The notes under the pieces are model-generated. The model worked only from the letters and a program-made list of their open reading frames with translations. It ran no database searches and had not been told where the DNA came from. 64,000 nt of DNA from CAWJTV01 sp963845695 (GTDB lineage: Bacteria; Planctomycetota; Planctomycetia; Isosphaerales; Isosphaeraceae), in contig CAWJTQ010000002.1 in the NCBI GenBank assembly GCA_963845695.1, forward strand, positions 682,001-746,000. The letters are read 5' to 3'. Below are positions 40,667 through 50,890 of this stretch, one piece after another; within the stretch, counting starts at the first letter, position 1; each line of letters begins with the position of its first letter. The translations under genes were made by a program, and so were the position numbers.

Positions 40667-41080
40667 ATGCGGGGGAGCTCACTGGTCGAGCTGATCATCA
40701 CCATCCTGGTGCTTGGGGTGCTGCTCTCGATGGGGATCCCCCAGTTCGCGCAGTCGCTGGAGCAGTCGCGCGCGAACGTCGCCGGGGCCAACCTGCGAGC
40801 CATCTGGTCGGCCCAACGGATCTACTGGCTGGAGAACCGCACCTACTCACCCGATCTGCCCACGCTCTTGGCCGCGAATCTAATCGACCCGTCCCTCATC
40901 ACGGCGACCGCGCCCTATACTTACGCAGTATCCGGCTCCAGCAGTAGCGCGTTCACCGCGACCGCGACTCGCACCGGATCTGCGACGTGGTCGGGCAGCT
41001 ACACGATCATCCAGGACGGGACTTTCTCCGGGACCGTCCAGTCGAGTTCGAGCGTCACCATCGTGCCGGGGTTCCAATGA
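40667..41080 (+). CDS. Pseudopilin/type IV pilin-like protein, start uncertain
   Basis: About 137 aa. The class III leader is compressed (MRGSSLVELIITILVLGVL): cleavage after Gly, then SSLVE with Glu at +5. The globular part begins FAQSLEQSRANVAGANLRAI. The ATG at 40667 has no ribosome site. A longer start at 40576 (MTKRMPKRRDRV) joins in another frame, so a frameshift near 40670 may hide the true leader. The stop overlaps the next gene (ATGA at 41077). Confidence 0.75.
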   Translation: MRGSSLVELIITILVLGVLLSMGIPQFAQSLEQSRANVAGANLRAIWSAQRIYWLENRTYSPDLPTLLAANLIDPSLITATAPYTYAVSGSSSSAFTATATRTGSATWSGSYTIIQDGTFSGTVQSSSSVTIVPGFQ

Positions 41081-41518
41081 GACCGGTGAGAGCGATTCCT
41101 GTCCGGCCACGCCGCGGCTCCTCGTTGCTCGAGGTCCAGATGGCCTTCGCGGTCCTGGGGATCGGTCTGGCGGGGATCTGCCCGTTCGTCGTGATGCAAC
41201 TCCGGCAGGTCCGGTGGCTCGAACAGCAGTTGCAGGGGCAGGTGTTCAACAGCCGTGTGGGTGAGGCGATGTGGACGGGCCTGGGTTCGGACCAGCGCCA
41301 AGGCCAGACCTACTATCTCGTGCCGTGGCAGAACCCGTGGACGCAGAAGCTCGCCGGCAGCGCGCCAGATCCTGACCTCCGTCACCAATTCCTGCGATCC
41401 GGGGTCCCTGGTAAACCCGTTATCGGTCAGCACATCGAATACCGTGACGATCGTCGAGCTGGATGCCTCGCCCGGGAGCCAGAACGTGACCGTCTACGTG
41501 GATGTCTCCGGCCCGTGA
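41077..41518 (+). CDS. GspI/PilV-like minor pseudopilin, one frameshift
   Basis: Starts at ATG 41077, overlapping the upstream stop. Leader RPRRGSSLLEVQMAFAVLGI with Glu at +5, helix to LAGICPFVVM. The body includes QQLQGQVFNSRVGEAMWTGL. A slip near 41370 leads to ILTSVTNSCDPGSLVNPLSV and ends VTVYVDVSGP at 41518. Type assignment follows from the leader and from gene order. Confidence 0.7.
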
Positions 41519-41570
41519 TTCGAGACGACGACCTCAGGGGCCCTTCTCTGCGACGACGAAGCAGGACATG

Positions 41571-42105
41571 ATGCGACCGTATCGATCCTCCGTTCGCCGC
41601 CGGCGCGGCTTCACGCTGTTCGAGCAGGTCGTGGCCGCCGTGCTGTCCACCTTGCTCATGAGCTTGCTGGCGACAGCATTGGTGGCCTTCGGTTCGACCG
41701 GCGCTGGAGGTCGAGGCTCGCGCCGGATCGCGCAGGAAGGCATCCTCGCCGCTCAATCGATCGCCTGCGACCTCGGCGGCTTCCTGCCCGACGCACCCGG
41801 ACAAACCGGCACCCTGGCTCAATATCAATTCGTCGACTGGAACCTGTCCAATAGCGGAGTATTCCTGCTGAACTTCCAGGGGGCGAACGTGGGAGACGTC
41901 GTCGTCATAACCTATCAGCTCTCGGGGAATCCAGCTCGTCCGATCCAACTCATCGACTGGCGTATCCACAACCATCTCCAACTACGTGACTGCCTTTTCC
42001 GTCGTCCCGAACCCGGCCAATTCCAGCCAGGCCTTGATCCAGATCACGATCGCCTTCCGTTACTTCTCGGCAACCTATACCTTCATTGGTGTACCTCCAT
42101 CATGA
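41571..42105 (+). CDS. GspJ/PilW-like minor pseudopilin, one frameshift
   Basis: Leader VRRRRGFTLFEQVVAAVLST with Phe +1 and Glu +5. The helix continues LLMSLLATALVAFGS. The body has FLPDAPGQTGTLAQYQFVDW and FLLNFQGANVGDVVVITYQL. A slip near 41935 is followed by STTISNYVTAFSVVPNPANS and FRYFSATYTFIGVPPS, stop at 42103-42105. ATG 41568 or 41571 could be the start. The stop overlaps the next ATG (42102). Confidence 0.7.
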
Positions 42106-42527
42106 TCGGACCCACGCCCACCTGCCTGCGCAGAGGTTACTCGCTGACGGTCGTGTTCATCTTTCTGATCCTCCTTTTCGCCTTGTGGAGCGTGGTCTAC
42201 CGCACAACCTCCAGCCGGCTCAGAATCGAAACGTGCCGGGTCTTGCAGCAGATCCGCGACCAGGGTGCGATGAATGCCCTGGCCCAAGCCGTCCAGTTGC
42301 TTCAATACAGCACGCCCTCGGATTCGTCGAATCCTGGGCGCACCCAATACACTTACGGCGTTCAAGTGTCAGTCACCAGTGTATCGGGAACCTGTACTAC
42401 CGCAGACTATACGGTAGTCTATACCGCTCGGCCGGACCTGGGCCCGGTTCGCTGGGAGGTCCAGGTGTCCGCCGGCTCGTACGGCGTCCCGCTGCCGAGC
42501 CCCGGTGCCAGTCCCCAGTGGCCCTGA
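42102..42527 (+). CDS. PilX/GspK-like minor pilus protein
   Basis: 141 aa, translationally coupled (ATGA overlap). A single N-terminal helix (SLTVVFIFLILLFALWSVVY) follows the leader-like LRRGYSLTV, but Glu+5 is not evident. The rest is a small globular domain (VRWEVQVSAGSYGVPLPSPG). Last gene of the pilus locus. Assignment by position and topology; could be an unrelated small membrane protein. Confidence 0.55.
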   Translation: MIGPTPTCLRRGYSLTVVFIFLILLFALWSVVYRTTSSRLRIETCRVLQQIRDQGAMNALAQAVQLLQYSTPSDSSNPGRTQYTYGVQVSVTSVSGTCTTADYTVVYTARPDLGPVRWEVQVSAGSYGVPLPSPGASPQWP

Positions 42528-42904
42528 GAGCGTGACGACGCACGACCCGGTTTTCATGATCCGTTCGCGACACCTTGGTCCCACCTCGGCGCTGTCCGGA
42601 ATGCTCAGGGGCGGGTGGTCAGCCGAGTGCGAAAGCGGCTAAGGAACGGGGCGGGACCAACATCCCGATCTCGAGCTGGTGACCGTTCGGCGCGGGTCTC
42701 CAGACCCCGCCGTGAGCCGGACCGGAGGTCTCCCGAGCGGAGACCTCCGGTCAGCCGAGTGGCAAGGTCGGGAGACCTTGCCACAACGGGTGCCGCGGTC
42801 GCGACCATTCTGGGAAGGTGTTTCCGGCCCGTTCCTCAGGGAGACGACAGGCGCCGTTGTCCCCCCTTACGAAGGGGGCTGGGGGTTCCCCGAGCGTATC
42901 CAAC
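42528..42904. other. Intergenic region with hairpin repeats
   Basis: 377 nt with no supported gene, between the convergent ends of the pilus operon and the glycosyltransferase operon. It holds a hairpin GAGGTCTCC-CGAGC-GGAGACCTC and the family C repeat at 42740-42785. Confidence 0.55.
42740..42785. repeat. Dispersed repeat family C, copy 1
   Basis: A 46-nt sequence containing the perfect hairpin GGCAAGGTC-GGGA-GACCTTGCC; 43 of 46 positions match the copy at 59825-59870. Confidence 0.8.
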
Positions 42905-44562
42905 TCAATCGTGAAGCGTCCTGGGCTTCCGCCGGTAGACGCGAAATACTTCGACCCTGGTCAAGGGCTCGTACTGCCTCAAGAAGGCGGCGAATCGCGG
43001 ATCCTGGGAGTAGTACTCGAGGTAGTCGAAATGCTTCCGGTTAAATACGAATTTGGGATCGGACACATCGACGAAAAGCAGCAAGGGGCGGTTCTTCAGC
43101 AAGTCATCGACCACTGTTTCGAAGAGAGATCGCTCTGTCTCACTCATCGCCTCGATGGGATGATAGGCAAGGGCGCTCTTGTGGAAATCCTCGGCATAGA
43201 GGGCCGGTAAGAACCAGAGGCAGGGATGGCGCGACGCCCAGCCTACACCACTGTAGGTGACCAACGGGAACGAGTTCACCAGGGCAGCCGAGAACGTGAA
43301 AATACTTCCACCTCTTGCGTGTTCCTTTGCCAGCCGGACCATCTGCCCCAGCTGCGTGTCCGGCCGGTCCTGACTCCCGTTCCATAGCCGCATCTCGTTG
43401 ACCCGATCGCTGGTGGCCTGCACCACCAGGATCGCGACGAGGCCCCCACAGATCACGCCGGCCAGCTTCGAGCGAATCGTATCGCGTCCGCCCGACTCGA
43501 GCGCGAGCACTCCCATGAGCAGCATCGCCGAGGCATACGATGGGTAAAAATGATAGTAGTAGCCCTTGTATTGAATGAAGGCGGCACTCAGAAGGCAGAG
43601 GTTGGCGATGAGGATGATCTCGCAGCACCTTCGATAGATTCCGCGGGTCGCACGAACATGAACCCGAGCCAGGCCATCATCGAGACCAGCGCCGCCGGCT
43701 CGCCGATCAAGGACGAGACGAAGACCAGGCTGGATTCGGAATACACGGACCTTGCCCACATGACCAGTTTCAGATAGTCCGGAGTGATCGCCACGATGGC
43801 GATCGCATAGGTCATGCCCATCGCTGCCACGATCAGGGCCTCTGGCCGAAGCCAGATTCGCCAATCGCGGCGAACCCGGGCGACGTACAGCTCGACGGCA
43901 AACCAGAGCGGGACGAAGTGGGGCTTGAGCAAGATGCCAAACGCTGCCATGGCTCCCACGACCCAAGGCAAGACCCCGTCCATGGGACGCTCCATCGCTC
44001 GACCCGCGGCCATCAACAGGTAGGGCAAGACCAGCGCCAGCAAGAGATGTTCGCGTTCTCCAAAAACGTAACCGGTCAACGGCAGCAGGATGAAGAGCGA
44101 GAGGACCAGAAGAAACCGCCGGCCCGCCGGCCGATCCGGCAAGACCCGGCACAGCGTCATTTGAGACAGCAGCAGCGAACTCGCGATCAGCCCGAGCACG
44201 ATCAGACGCAGCCCAAGGACCTCCGAGATCCCCACGGCCCGCGCGAGAAGGAGCGGCAGGAAGTTGAGCCAGACGATCAGCGGCGGATTCGTCTCGACGA
44301 CGTCCACGTAAAGCGTGTCGCCGGCCAGCACTCGAGCGGCGGCGTGGAGCAGCCAGGCGTCGTCGTGGTTCAGCAGACCCAGGAACACGGGGAGGACACC
44401 GAGGCCAAACGCAGTCCCCATGAAGGCCCCAAACGCCCCTCGATGAGTGACCATCCGCAAGAAGACGGAATCGTTCTTCGAGGCTTCGAGATGCCTCTCA
44501 ACCTTCTTGGCCGAACGTCTCGTGGACAGATCGGGCTGGGTCGTTTCCGAAGGTTCGCGCAT
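42905..44562 (-). CDS. Polytopic membrane glycosyltransferase (GT39/ArnT-like), one frameshift
   Basis: About 550 aa with 9-11 predicted helices. After a cytoplasmic N-terminus it opens with the GT-C pattern NHDDAWLLHAAARVLAGDTL and YVDVVETNPPLIVWLNFLPL, the Asp and periplasmic loop expected for a dolichyl/undecaprenyl-phosphate-sugar-using transferase. A slip near 43640 leads to IILIANLCLLSAAFIQYKGY and a soluble C-terminal domain (FVDVSDPKFVFNRKHFDYLE). Third gene of the envelope-glycan cluster. Exact donor and acceptor unknown. Confidence 0.75.
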
Positions 44563-44658
44563 GGGGTGCAGCATCCGAATGCCAGGGGTCTAAAGGAAGC
44601 AGGCCAATCGACCGAGATGCGCGACACGATGCTCGTCAGGAATGGACGGGAACAGAGA

Positions 44659-45501
44659 TCACCGGACGACCGAGACGGACGTCGAGGTCGATCCCTCGAC
44701 GACGTGAGGTTTTCCGGGGAGCGGGGGGGTGGGTCGTAGACGTTCCGGCTTGACGATCCTCCCATAGGTCCAGCCGATGGCGGCCAGGCCGAAGAACGCT
44801 TTCAACCAGTCGAGCGACTTGAGCTTGGAGCCGGCGACGTCGTGCCACTCATGGAGCGGAAACTCGTAGATGCTCTCCTCGATCGCGGGGCGACTCGTCC
44901 CCCGGCGGGCGGCGATCGCCCGCGCGACGATCTCGACATCGAAGATCCAACGGGTTCGGAAAGGCGTCTCGAAAAGTGCCTTGACCTCGGGTGTTGCGCG
45001 AAAGAGCTTGGCCCCACATTGCGTATCATAGAACTGCACCCCCAGCGCGAGGGAGGCTCCCGTCGCGAAGATCCGCCCGAGATAGTGACGAACAGGTTTG
45101 CGCGTCACGGCCCGACCATGCAGGCAGACCCGTGCGCCGAACACCATATCGATGTCGGGCCGGAAGTCCAGGATCGAGCAAAATGTCAGGATGGCCGCCA
45201 GCGGCGTGGCAAGGTCGGCGTCCCAGTAGCCCACATAATCGGGCCGCTCCTCGAAGGCTCTGAGGAGACCCCGGCGGACCGCCTCGGCCTTACCGACATT
45301 CTGCCCCAGGGCGCAGACCAGGAATCGCTCGCAATTCTCGCGATGCAACTCTTCGAGCATCTCCCGGGTTCCGTCCGTGCTCCCGTCGTTGACGAAGAGG
45401 AACCGCGGGCCGGAGTGATCCCGGGCGAATTCCCGTAACGCGCGTAGGTCGAGCCTCATCGCTTCGTTGTAACAGGGAACGACGACGATCGCCTGTGACA
45501 T
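44659..45501 (-). CDS. Glycosyltransferase family 2, dolichyl-phosphate-glucosyltransferase type
   Basis: 280 aa, intact, from the ATG at 45499-45501. GT-A fold motifs are all visible: IVVVPCYNEAMRLDLRALRE at the N-terminus, FLFVNDGSTDGTREMLEELH, the DXD-like GYWDADLATPLAAILTF, and RWIFDVEIVARAIAARRGT towards the end. No clear transmembrane anchor. This subfamily usually transfers a sugar to a polyprenyl phosphate, which would supply the GT-C enzyme encoded 96 nt downstream. Confidence 0.88.
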   Translation of the reverse strand: MSQAIVVVPCYNEAMRLDLRALREFARDHSGPRFLFVNDGSTDGTREMLEELHRENCERFLVCALGQNVGKAEAVRRGLLRAFEERPDYVGYWDADLATPLAAILTFCSILDFRPDIDMVFGARVCLHGRAVTRKPVRHYLGRIFATGASLALGVQFYDTQCGAKLFRATPEVKALFETPFRTRWIFDVEIVARAIAARRGTSRPAIEESIYEFPLHEWHDVAGSKLKSLDWLKAFFGLAAIGWTYGRIVKPERLRPTPPLPGKPHVVEGSTSTSVSVVR

Positions 45502-45595
45502 GATCGTGGCCTCAACGGAAATCGGCTGATATTCAGTCGGAAGAAATCCCACCGGCATCCCGAAAGACGGCGGGAACTGAGAACGGAGTCCCCAC

Positions 45596-46499
45596 CTACC
45601 ATGGAGCTCTCACGGTCGCGTCGGGTTGGTGCGATCGCCGGCTTCGTCCGGCGAAGGGATGGCGTCGGCCCGTTGCCGGGTCATAAGAATCCGGGGCCAG
45701 GTCATTCGGCTTGCTCCTGGTGGCAATCTCTCCGATCTCGCGCCGGATGAGAGCGACGAGGCTGACTCCGACTGGATACCCCTGGCGGCGTCGGCCGGAC
45801 AGGAGGTCGCTGAGCACCCGCCCCTCGCCTGCGAGGATCGACTCCAGCATGGCATTGACCGGTCGCCCCGGCAGTCTCACGTCGGTCCCCGCCATGCCCA
45901 TAGCCCGTCCGCGCCATCGGTTCCAGCCCCGCACCGCGCGAGCGATGGGATAGAGTCTCGCGTTGAAATACGTCAGGAGGCGTGTCGTGACCGGCAAACC
46001 AGACCACAAACGGCCCAGTCGGTCCGGTTCGTACCGCCGGTAGTGTCCGTTGCTCTCGTCGTGCTTCGACCAAAACGACGGATTCGCCGGCGCCGTGATC
46101 AAGAAGTGAGTCCCCGGTGTCGAGGCGGCCAGCAGCTCCGAGAGGAACGCGAAATCGTCGGGGACGTGCTCGATGACATCCATGAGCAAGAACAATCGCG
46201 CCTCTTGCATCACTCCGGCCCAGGTCGTCGGGTGCGCGACCCGAGATGAAGCGAACGCCAGGGAACCGGGAACGCGCCAGCTCGATCGCCTCGCGCGACG
46301 TGTCGATCCCGACACAGGTGTACTCCCTCGCCATTGAGGCGAGGTTCGCACCCGTGCCGCAACCGACGTCAACCACGGTCGGTCGCTGCTCGGGTGGGAC
46401 GATCTGCCGGACCAATTCCCGCATGATCTTCCGGCGGCCGGTGAACCACCAGTGAGATTCCTCGACCCGTGCGTGAAGCTGAAACTGCGCCGATTGCAT
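45596..46499 (-). CDS. Class I SAM-dependent methyltransferase, one frameshift
   Basis: About 300 aa. N-terminal block RVEESHWWFTGRRKIMRELV, then the SAM-binding glycine loop VVDVGCGTGANLASMARE and the acidic post-II loop CVGIDTSREAIELARSRF. A slip near 46230 leads to LFLLMDVIEHVPDDFAFLSE (motif III/IV) and NGHYRRYEPDRLGRLWSG. This type often acts on a polyprenyl or sugar intermediate next to a GT2 gene. It is 94 nt upstream of the GT2 and first in the cluster. Confidence 0.82.
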
Positions 46500-46958
46500 G
46501 GTGAATTCGCGACTCCTTCACTTCCGTGTTTCGTGTTCCGCTAATACCTGGTTGACATACGGAGCACGGAAAATCTGAACACGGGTGCGGAGCGACGCAT
46601 GGATTGCGAACCCGCGCAGCAACCTGGCATCCGGATTCTCTACGCGACATCTCCCGCCCTACGGGCAGCATAGGTCGCGAAATCGAGATCGTCCGGCAAT
46701 TCGTCGTTCTTTTCGACCGGTACGAAGTCGGGCAGCCCAGCCCGGTTGCCAGCACCCACAGGCTCTGAGGACATGCCGCCCATGGAGGTCGGATGCGATC
46801 CGTGTCGCGCGCGTCGTTTCCGGCAGGATCGGTGTGCCGGAAAGAATCAAGACAACCGGGCCTTCCGGTCGAGATTAACGCTGATGGTGTCCGCTGTCGG
46901 CCGGAATTCCCGCACCGCCGCGCAGTCCGGGTTTCCTGAAGCGCAGGAGGCGTAGTCC
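46500..46958. other. Divergent intergenic region upstream of lipoprotein gene
   Basis: 459 nt with no supported gene. A TTGACA hexamer is at 46552-46557, but no good -10 box follows at 16-18 nt. The promoters of the methyltransferase operon and the lipoprotein gene are presumably here. Confidence 0.45.
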
Positions 46959-47687
46959 GTGATGGGACGGATTGTTCCGCTGGTCGTGATGGGCATTCCC
47001 CTGTTGGCGAGCTGCGGCTGCTCCGGGCTGGGATGGTATCGCTCGATCGGGAACCTGCCGGGTGTTGCCGCCACCGACTACGCATTCTATTTCTTCTGCA
47101 ACACCGCCTCCCAGCTCTACCCGTGCACGCCGGCCCAGGCGGAATCGTCGTTGCTGGAAGCGATGGGCGATCTGGGCTTCAAGGTCGTCGGGCCACCGAT
47201 CCGTCAACAGGATGGGGATTGCCTGATCCAGGCGACCGCCCCCGACAGCCGCCCTACCCGGATCACGATCACCCCCCAGAACGCGATGACTAATGTGAAA
47301 GTCGCGATCGGTCACGTGAGTGTCGGCGACTACGAGCTCGCACGCGATCTTCTCCGCCGCGTGGCTCTGAATTTCGGCACGTTGATGCGCGTCTATACAC
47401 CCGTGGATACGACAGTGCCAAGGAAGTTTATCATGTCGCGGGGGATTCCCGCTTCGCCACCACCCAAGCCGCCGGAAGAAATCAAGGGCGAAGGTCTGCG
47501 CCCGCGCCCAGGTGAGTCGGCCACGAACCTCGAGGAGCCGGCAATCCCGGGTCAGGTGGCCCCGCCGACCATACCTCAGCTCATGAACTTTCCCGGTGGC
47601 ACGCAGGGATTCATCCCGACGCGCGACTTCCCGAATCCACCCAACATGCCCTATGCCCCATTTCCTTACTATCCCTACAATGAATAG
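46959..47687 (+). CDS. Secreted/lipoprotein-like protein of unknown function
   Basis: 242 aa. GTG 46959 or ATG 46962 is the start; AGGAGG at 46945-46950 favours GTG. A signal with lipobox-like Cys (VVMGIPLLASCGCSG) is followed by SQLYPCTPAQAESSLLEAMG, GDCLIQATAPDSRPTRITIT and TNVKVAIGHVSVGDYELARD, a pattern reminiscent of DUF3568-type lipoproteins. The C-terminus is Pro/Tyr-rich (NPPNMPYAPFPYYPYNE). Function unknown. Confidence 0.7.
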   Translation: MMGRIVPLVVMGIPLLASCGCSGLGWYRSIGNLPGVAATDYAFYFFCNTASQLYPCTPAQAESSLLEAMGDLGFKVVGPPIRQQDGDCLIQATAPDSRPTRITITPQNAMTNVKVAIGHVSVGDYELARDLLRRVALNFGTLMRVYTPVDTTVPRKFIMSRGIPASPPPKPPEEIKGEGLRPRPGESATNLEEPAIPGQVAPPTIPQLMNFPGGTQGFIPTRDFPNPPNMPYAPFPYYPYNE

Positions 47688-47808
47688 CTGACGTAGTTCG
47701 CGACCGATCGCCGTGGGTCCAAAGCTGGGCAAAGTGTGTCGAAACGTCGATGATATCCCGGTCCAACCCGTGACGAATGGCCGGATCGCATTGTGCGAGA
47801 TCTCTGTC

Positions 47809-48823
47809 ATGGATCAGGTTCGCGCTCGCTGCCGTCTTCATCACCGATTTCGCCCCGATGTGTCCCTGGCAGGCGACCGGGCGATGATCCTGGATCGTCG
47901 GCAACTGCTGTCCGGCGGATTGAACGCGGATGTCAGTCATCTGCATCCCACCGTTCATGTCGCGCACCCGGCCGCGCATGTGAGTCACCATGCTAAGGCG
48001 GATCCCCCTGCCAAACGCGTGGGGCCGGCCCAGGAGATCAACACTCAGTACGCGAGGTTCCTCGCCGCATTCCGCCTGGTCGAGGTATCCTACGTCTCGA
48101 CCCTCAACCAGACGACGACGAATACGATCTCCGTCTCGGCCACCGTGACCGCAGCCTACGCGGCCGGTTCTCCCACCCTGGTTGTCGATGACGCCTCGGT
48201 CTTCGGGCCCGCGGGGACGTTCAGCCCCGCCGTGACCGCGACAGCGGTGGTCGGCGGCATCCCCGTCGGGACGTTCGTTCTGCTCGGCAGCTCCGGCAAT
48301 CAACTGGTCATCGATGTTTCGAAATCGAGTTTCATCCCCTTGAATCCGGGCGCGGTGATCACGGCCAACGTCCCGGTCTCCGCCGCCAATAGTGCCGCCG
48401 CGATCTTCCCCAGCTACATCAGCTCCAGCACGACCCAACTGGCCGTGACCCTCCTCCAGTACTTCAACAACCTGCCGATCCCCCTGCCCCGGAAGTACGC
48501 CTGCGCCCCACCAGAATCCCCAGACCGGTGCAATCCAGCAATACGTCTACCAGCAGATCGCCAGCGGCCAGTCCAGCAGCCTGAAGCAGGTCCTCCTGGC
48601 CATCACCCTGCCGACCACTCCGGGAGGCGACCTCCAGATCTACGACGCCGCTGTCAATTCCGCGGTGGCAACCTCCCGACTCCAGGTGCTCGACGGAGTC
48701 AAGCAACTCTTTGCTGGCAAGTTCCAGGTTGCGCCCGTGACCTCCAGTTCGACGAGCGGCACGGGCACGACCTCCGGCAGCTCATCGACCGCGACTTCCG
48801 GGACGTCATCCACCGCGGCATGA
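47809..48823 (+). CDS. Secreted protein of unknown function with LE/LD-x-R-x-LLS motif, one frameshift
   Basis: About 340 aa. The N-terminus contains ILDRRQLLSGG, close to the LE-x-x-DR-x-LLS sorting-like motif of planctomycete surface proteins. His/Ala-rich residues, then EINTQYARFLAAFRLVEVSY, TTNTISVSATVTAAYAAGSP and a beta-rich domain. A slip near 48505 leads to QQYVYQQIASGQSSSLKQVL and a Ser/Thr/Gly-rich end (SSSTATSGTSSTAA). Start uncertain between 47713, 47809 and 47884. No family recognised. Confidence 0.6.
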
Positions 48824-49081
48824 CCTCGGCCGTCTGCCCTCGTTGACAGGCCGAACGGGGCGTGAACCCGAATACTTCCAAAAAGCGAGGCGAAGAAACC
48901 TCGACCCTGGCACTTCGTCGCGATGAGCGGAGGGTGCGGTTTCCAGGTTTTCTCACGCCAAGATGCGACGGATCACCTAGAGTTCTCTTATGGCGGTCTC
49001 GAAAGACAGGCCCGATCTCGCCAAACATGCCGAATCACAAGAGCCTCATGTTCAGTGATTGCAGTCAAAGGATGGCGAACC

Positions 49082-49774
49082 ATGAGCGAGCCGAATCCAA
49101 AAACTTTCGGTTCTACATCTGATCGGCCGAGAACGCCACCCCAGGAGCAACGCCGATGGACGCGACATGTCCCCACCAAGACGCGGGCGGTGCTGAGCTG
49201 GGATGAAGGTCCACATCGTATCACCCGTGAGGCGCAGGTCGTGAATGTCAGCGGGGGCGGTGCGGCCGTTCTCTCGGAGCAAGCGCCGGCTCCGGACCAG
49301 CCGTTGTGGATTCGATTGGAATCCGGCTCGGGCTTGATCGAAGCCGTGGAAGCCCGGTCGATCGAGATATCGGATCATCCCTCGGGTAAACGATTCCTCC
49401 GGCTTCGATTTCTGTCCTGGCTCCCGCTGGATCCGATCTTCGGACAGCAGGAGGAGCGCCGGCTCTGGCAGCGCTATCCCGCCCGCGAGAACCGGGCCAT
49501 GCTGACCTGGTTCGAGGATGGCAGCGAGCGGACGACCCGGGGTGAGCTGTTGAATATCAGCGGCGGTGGCGCAGCCATCATCACCGAGACCGAGCCCCCC
49601 CTCGAGACGCCGGCCTGGCTGGGATTGCAGATCGAGGCCCCTGCGATCGACCCGGTCGAATCCAAGGTACTCGGCATTTCGTCGGACGCGTCCGGGACGA
49701 AGTTCGTTCGGATCGGCTTCATCGAAACCTGTCCCATCGCATTCTTCGAGCTGGTCGTGCACGGTTCGACCTGA
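49082..49774 (+). CDS. Tandem PilZ-domain protein
   Basis: 230 aa, intact. Two PilZ-like domains, about residues 22-125 (RRWTRHVPTKTRAVLSWD ... VVNVSGGGAAV) and 130-228 (RRLWQRYPARENRAMLTW ... LLNISGGGAAI). Each has the basic RxxxR-type start and an N-x-S-x-x-G motif (Asn instead of the usual Asp), so c-di-GMP binding is plausible but not certain. ATG 49082 follows AAAGGATGG. It lies alone between unknown genes, 6.5 kb from the pilus locus. Confidence 0.8.
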   Translation: MSEPNPKTFGSTSDRPRTPPQEQRRWTRHVPTKTRAVLSWDEGPHRITREAQVVNVSGGGAAVLSEQAPAPDQPLWIRLESGSGLIEAVEARSIEISDHPSGKRFLRLRFLSWLPLDPIFGQQEERRLWQRYPARENRAMLTWFEDGSERTTRGELLNISGGGAAIITETEPPLETPAWLGLQIEAPAIDPVESKVLGISSDASGTKFVRIGFIETCPIAFFELVVHGST

Positions 49775-49946
49775 GTGACTCGTCAGGCCGATCCGCGGGC
49801 AGATTTCCTGAGATCGGCCCGTGTCGCGATCCGGTAACCCGCGTACTCGCCTGGAGGAAGAGAGCCTTTCGCCGTCCCGATCCAGGGGTTAGATTGGAAT
49901 CGAGCGGTCCTCGTCGTTTTGCCCACCAAGCGAAAGGAGCTGGGCC

Positions 49947-50519
49947 ATGACGCGCGCTCGATTCTCGATCCGCGGGCTCATGCTGGCGATCGTGCTGCTG
50001 GCCGTCGCCTTCGTGGCGCTTCGAACTCCGTCGCGCTTCTGGGCCAATGTCTGGTTCTCGATGGCCCTGGCCGGGGTTACGCTCGCCGTGCCGGCGGCTG
50101 TGTGCACCCGAGACGGAGATCAGGCGTTCTGGTGCGGGTTCGCCACCTGTGGCTGGGTCTACTTCGTGGTGTCGCTGGGACCGTGGTTCTCTTCGGAGAC
50201 GAGTTATCAGCTTCTCACGACGACGGCCCTCGACCTCGCGGCTCCTCACATCATCCAGCGGGAGTACCTGCTGCGCACCTACATGACCGGGTTCAATCCC
50301 CCGACTGCCCCGCAGGCACCGACGCCCTGGCAGATCTGGAACCTGCCGGACTTTTCGCAGGGCGAACGCTGGCACATGGGCTATGCAACTCTCCAATGCC
50401 CATTACTTTATCTGAGGATCGGCCACGCGGCCTTCTGCCTCCTGATCGCCTTCTTCGGCGGCGAGTCTGCCCGGTACCTCCATTCGACCCGTACGCACCC
50501 CGGAGGCCCGAACCGATGA
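49947..50519 (+). CDS. Small membrane protein (RFSIRGLMLAI-type), first of a pair
   Basis: 190 aa. N-terminal positively charged helix (RARFSIRGLMLAIVLLAVAF), a motif very common in planctomycete small proteins, then three more helices (SMALAGVTLAVPAAVCT, WCGFATCGWVYFVVSLG, IGHAAFCLLIAFFGG). Strong AAAGGAG ribosome site. The stop overlaps the next start (50516-50519). Function unknown. Confidence 0.75.
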   Translation: MTRARFSIRGLMLAIVLLAVAFVALRTPSRFWANVWFSMALAGVTLAVPAAVCTRDGDQAFWCGFATCGWVYFVVSLGPWFSSETSYQLLTTTALDLAAPHIIQREYLLRTYMTGFNPPTAPQAPTPWQIWNLPDFSQGERWHMGYATLQCPLLYLRIGHAAFCLLIAFFGGESARYLHSTRTHPGGPNR

Positions 50520-50890
50520 CGGAAGGATTGGCCGTCTTGCGACGGTTCCAATTCTCGTTGCGCTCGCTGCTGATCGTGACGGGGATCCTGGCCCTGCTCC
50601 TCGTGCCTGTGGCCTGGATGGCGCGCCAGCGGGAGCAAGTGCTTCGGGCACATGAGGCGGCCCTTCGCGCCGTGGCCCTGGAACTGGACTACCGCGCCAA
50701 GCTCGAGAAACAACAATCGGCCTCGGGTCGCGTGATCGATCGTAGCGGTCCGAGCGGATCGCCACGGTCCATATCCCCTGCCCCACTCAATGCGACTGAC
50801 CATATCGAACGCCTCGAGCGCGAGAATGCCGAGTTGAGGGATACCGTCGAGGTCCTCCGTCGCGAGATCGAGCGGCTCAAGGCACGTTGA
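50516..50890 (+). CDS. Small membrane-anchored coiled-coil protein
   Basis: 124 aa, coupled by an ATGA overlap. Topology: RRFQFSLRSLLIVTGILALL helix, then about 90 soluble residues ending in a coiled coil (DHIERLERENAELRDTVEVL, RREIERLKAR). It resembles bacterial FtsB/divIC-like architecture only superficially; no family is assigned. Confidence 0.72.
   Translation: MTEGLAVLRRFQFSLRSLLIVTGILALLLVPVAWMARQREQVLRAHEAALRAVALELDYRAKLEKQQSASGRVIDRSGPSGSPRSISPAPLNATDHIERLERENAELRDTVEVLRREIERLKAR

Noticed and set aside
46552..46580. Promoter with TTGACA
   Set aside because: No acceptable -10 box occurs at the right distance; planctomycete promoters are also too poorly known to trust one hexamer.
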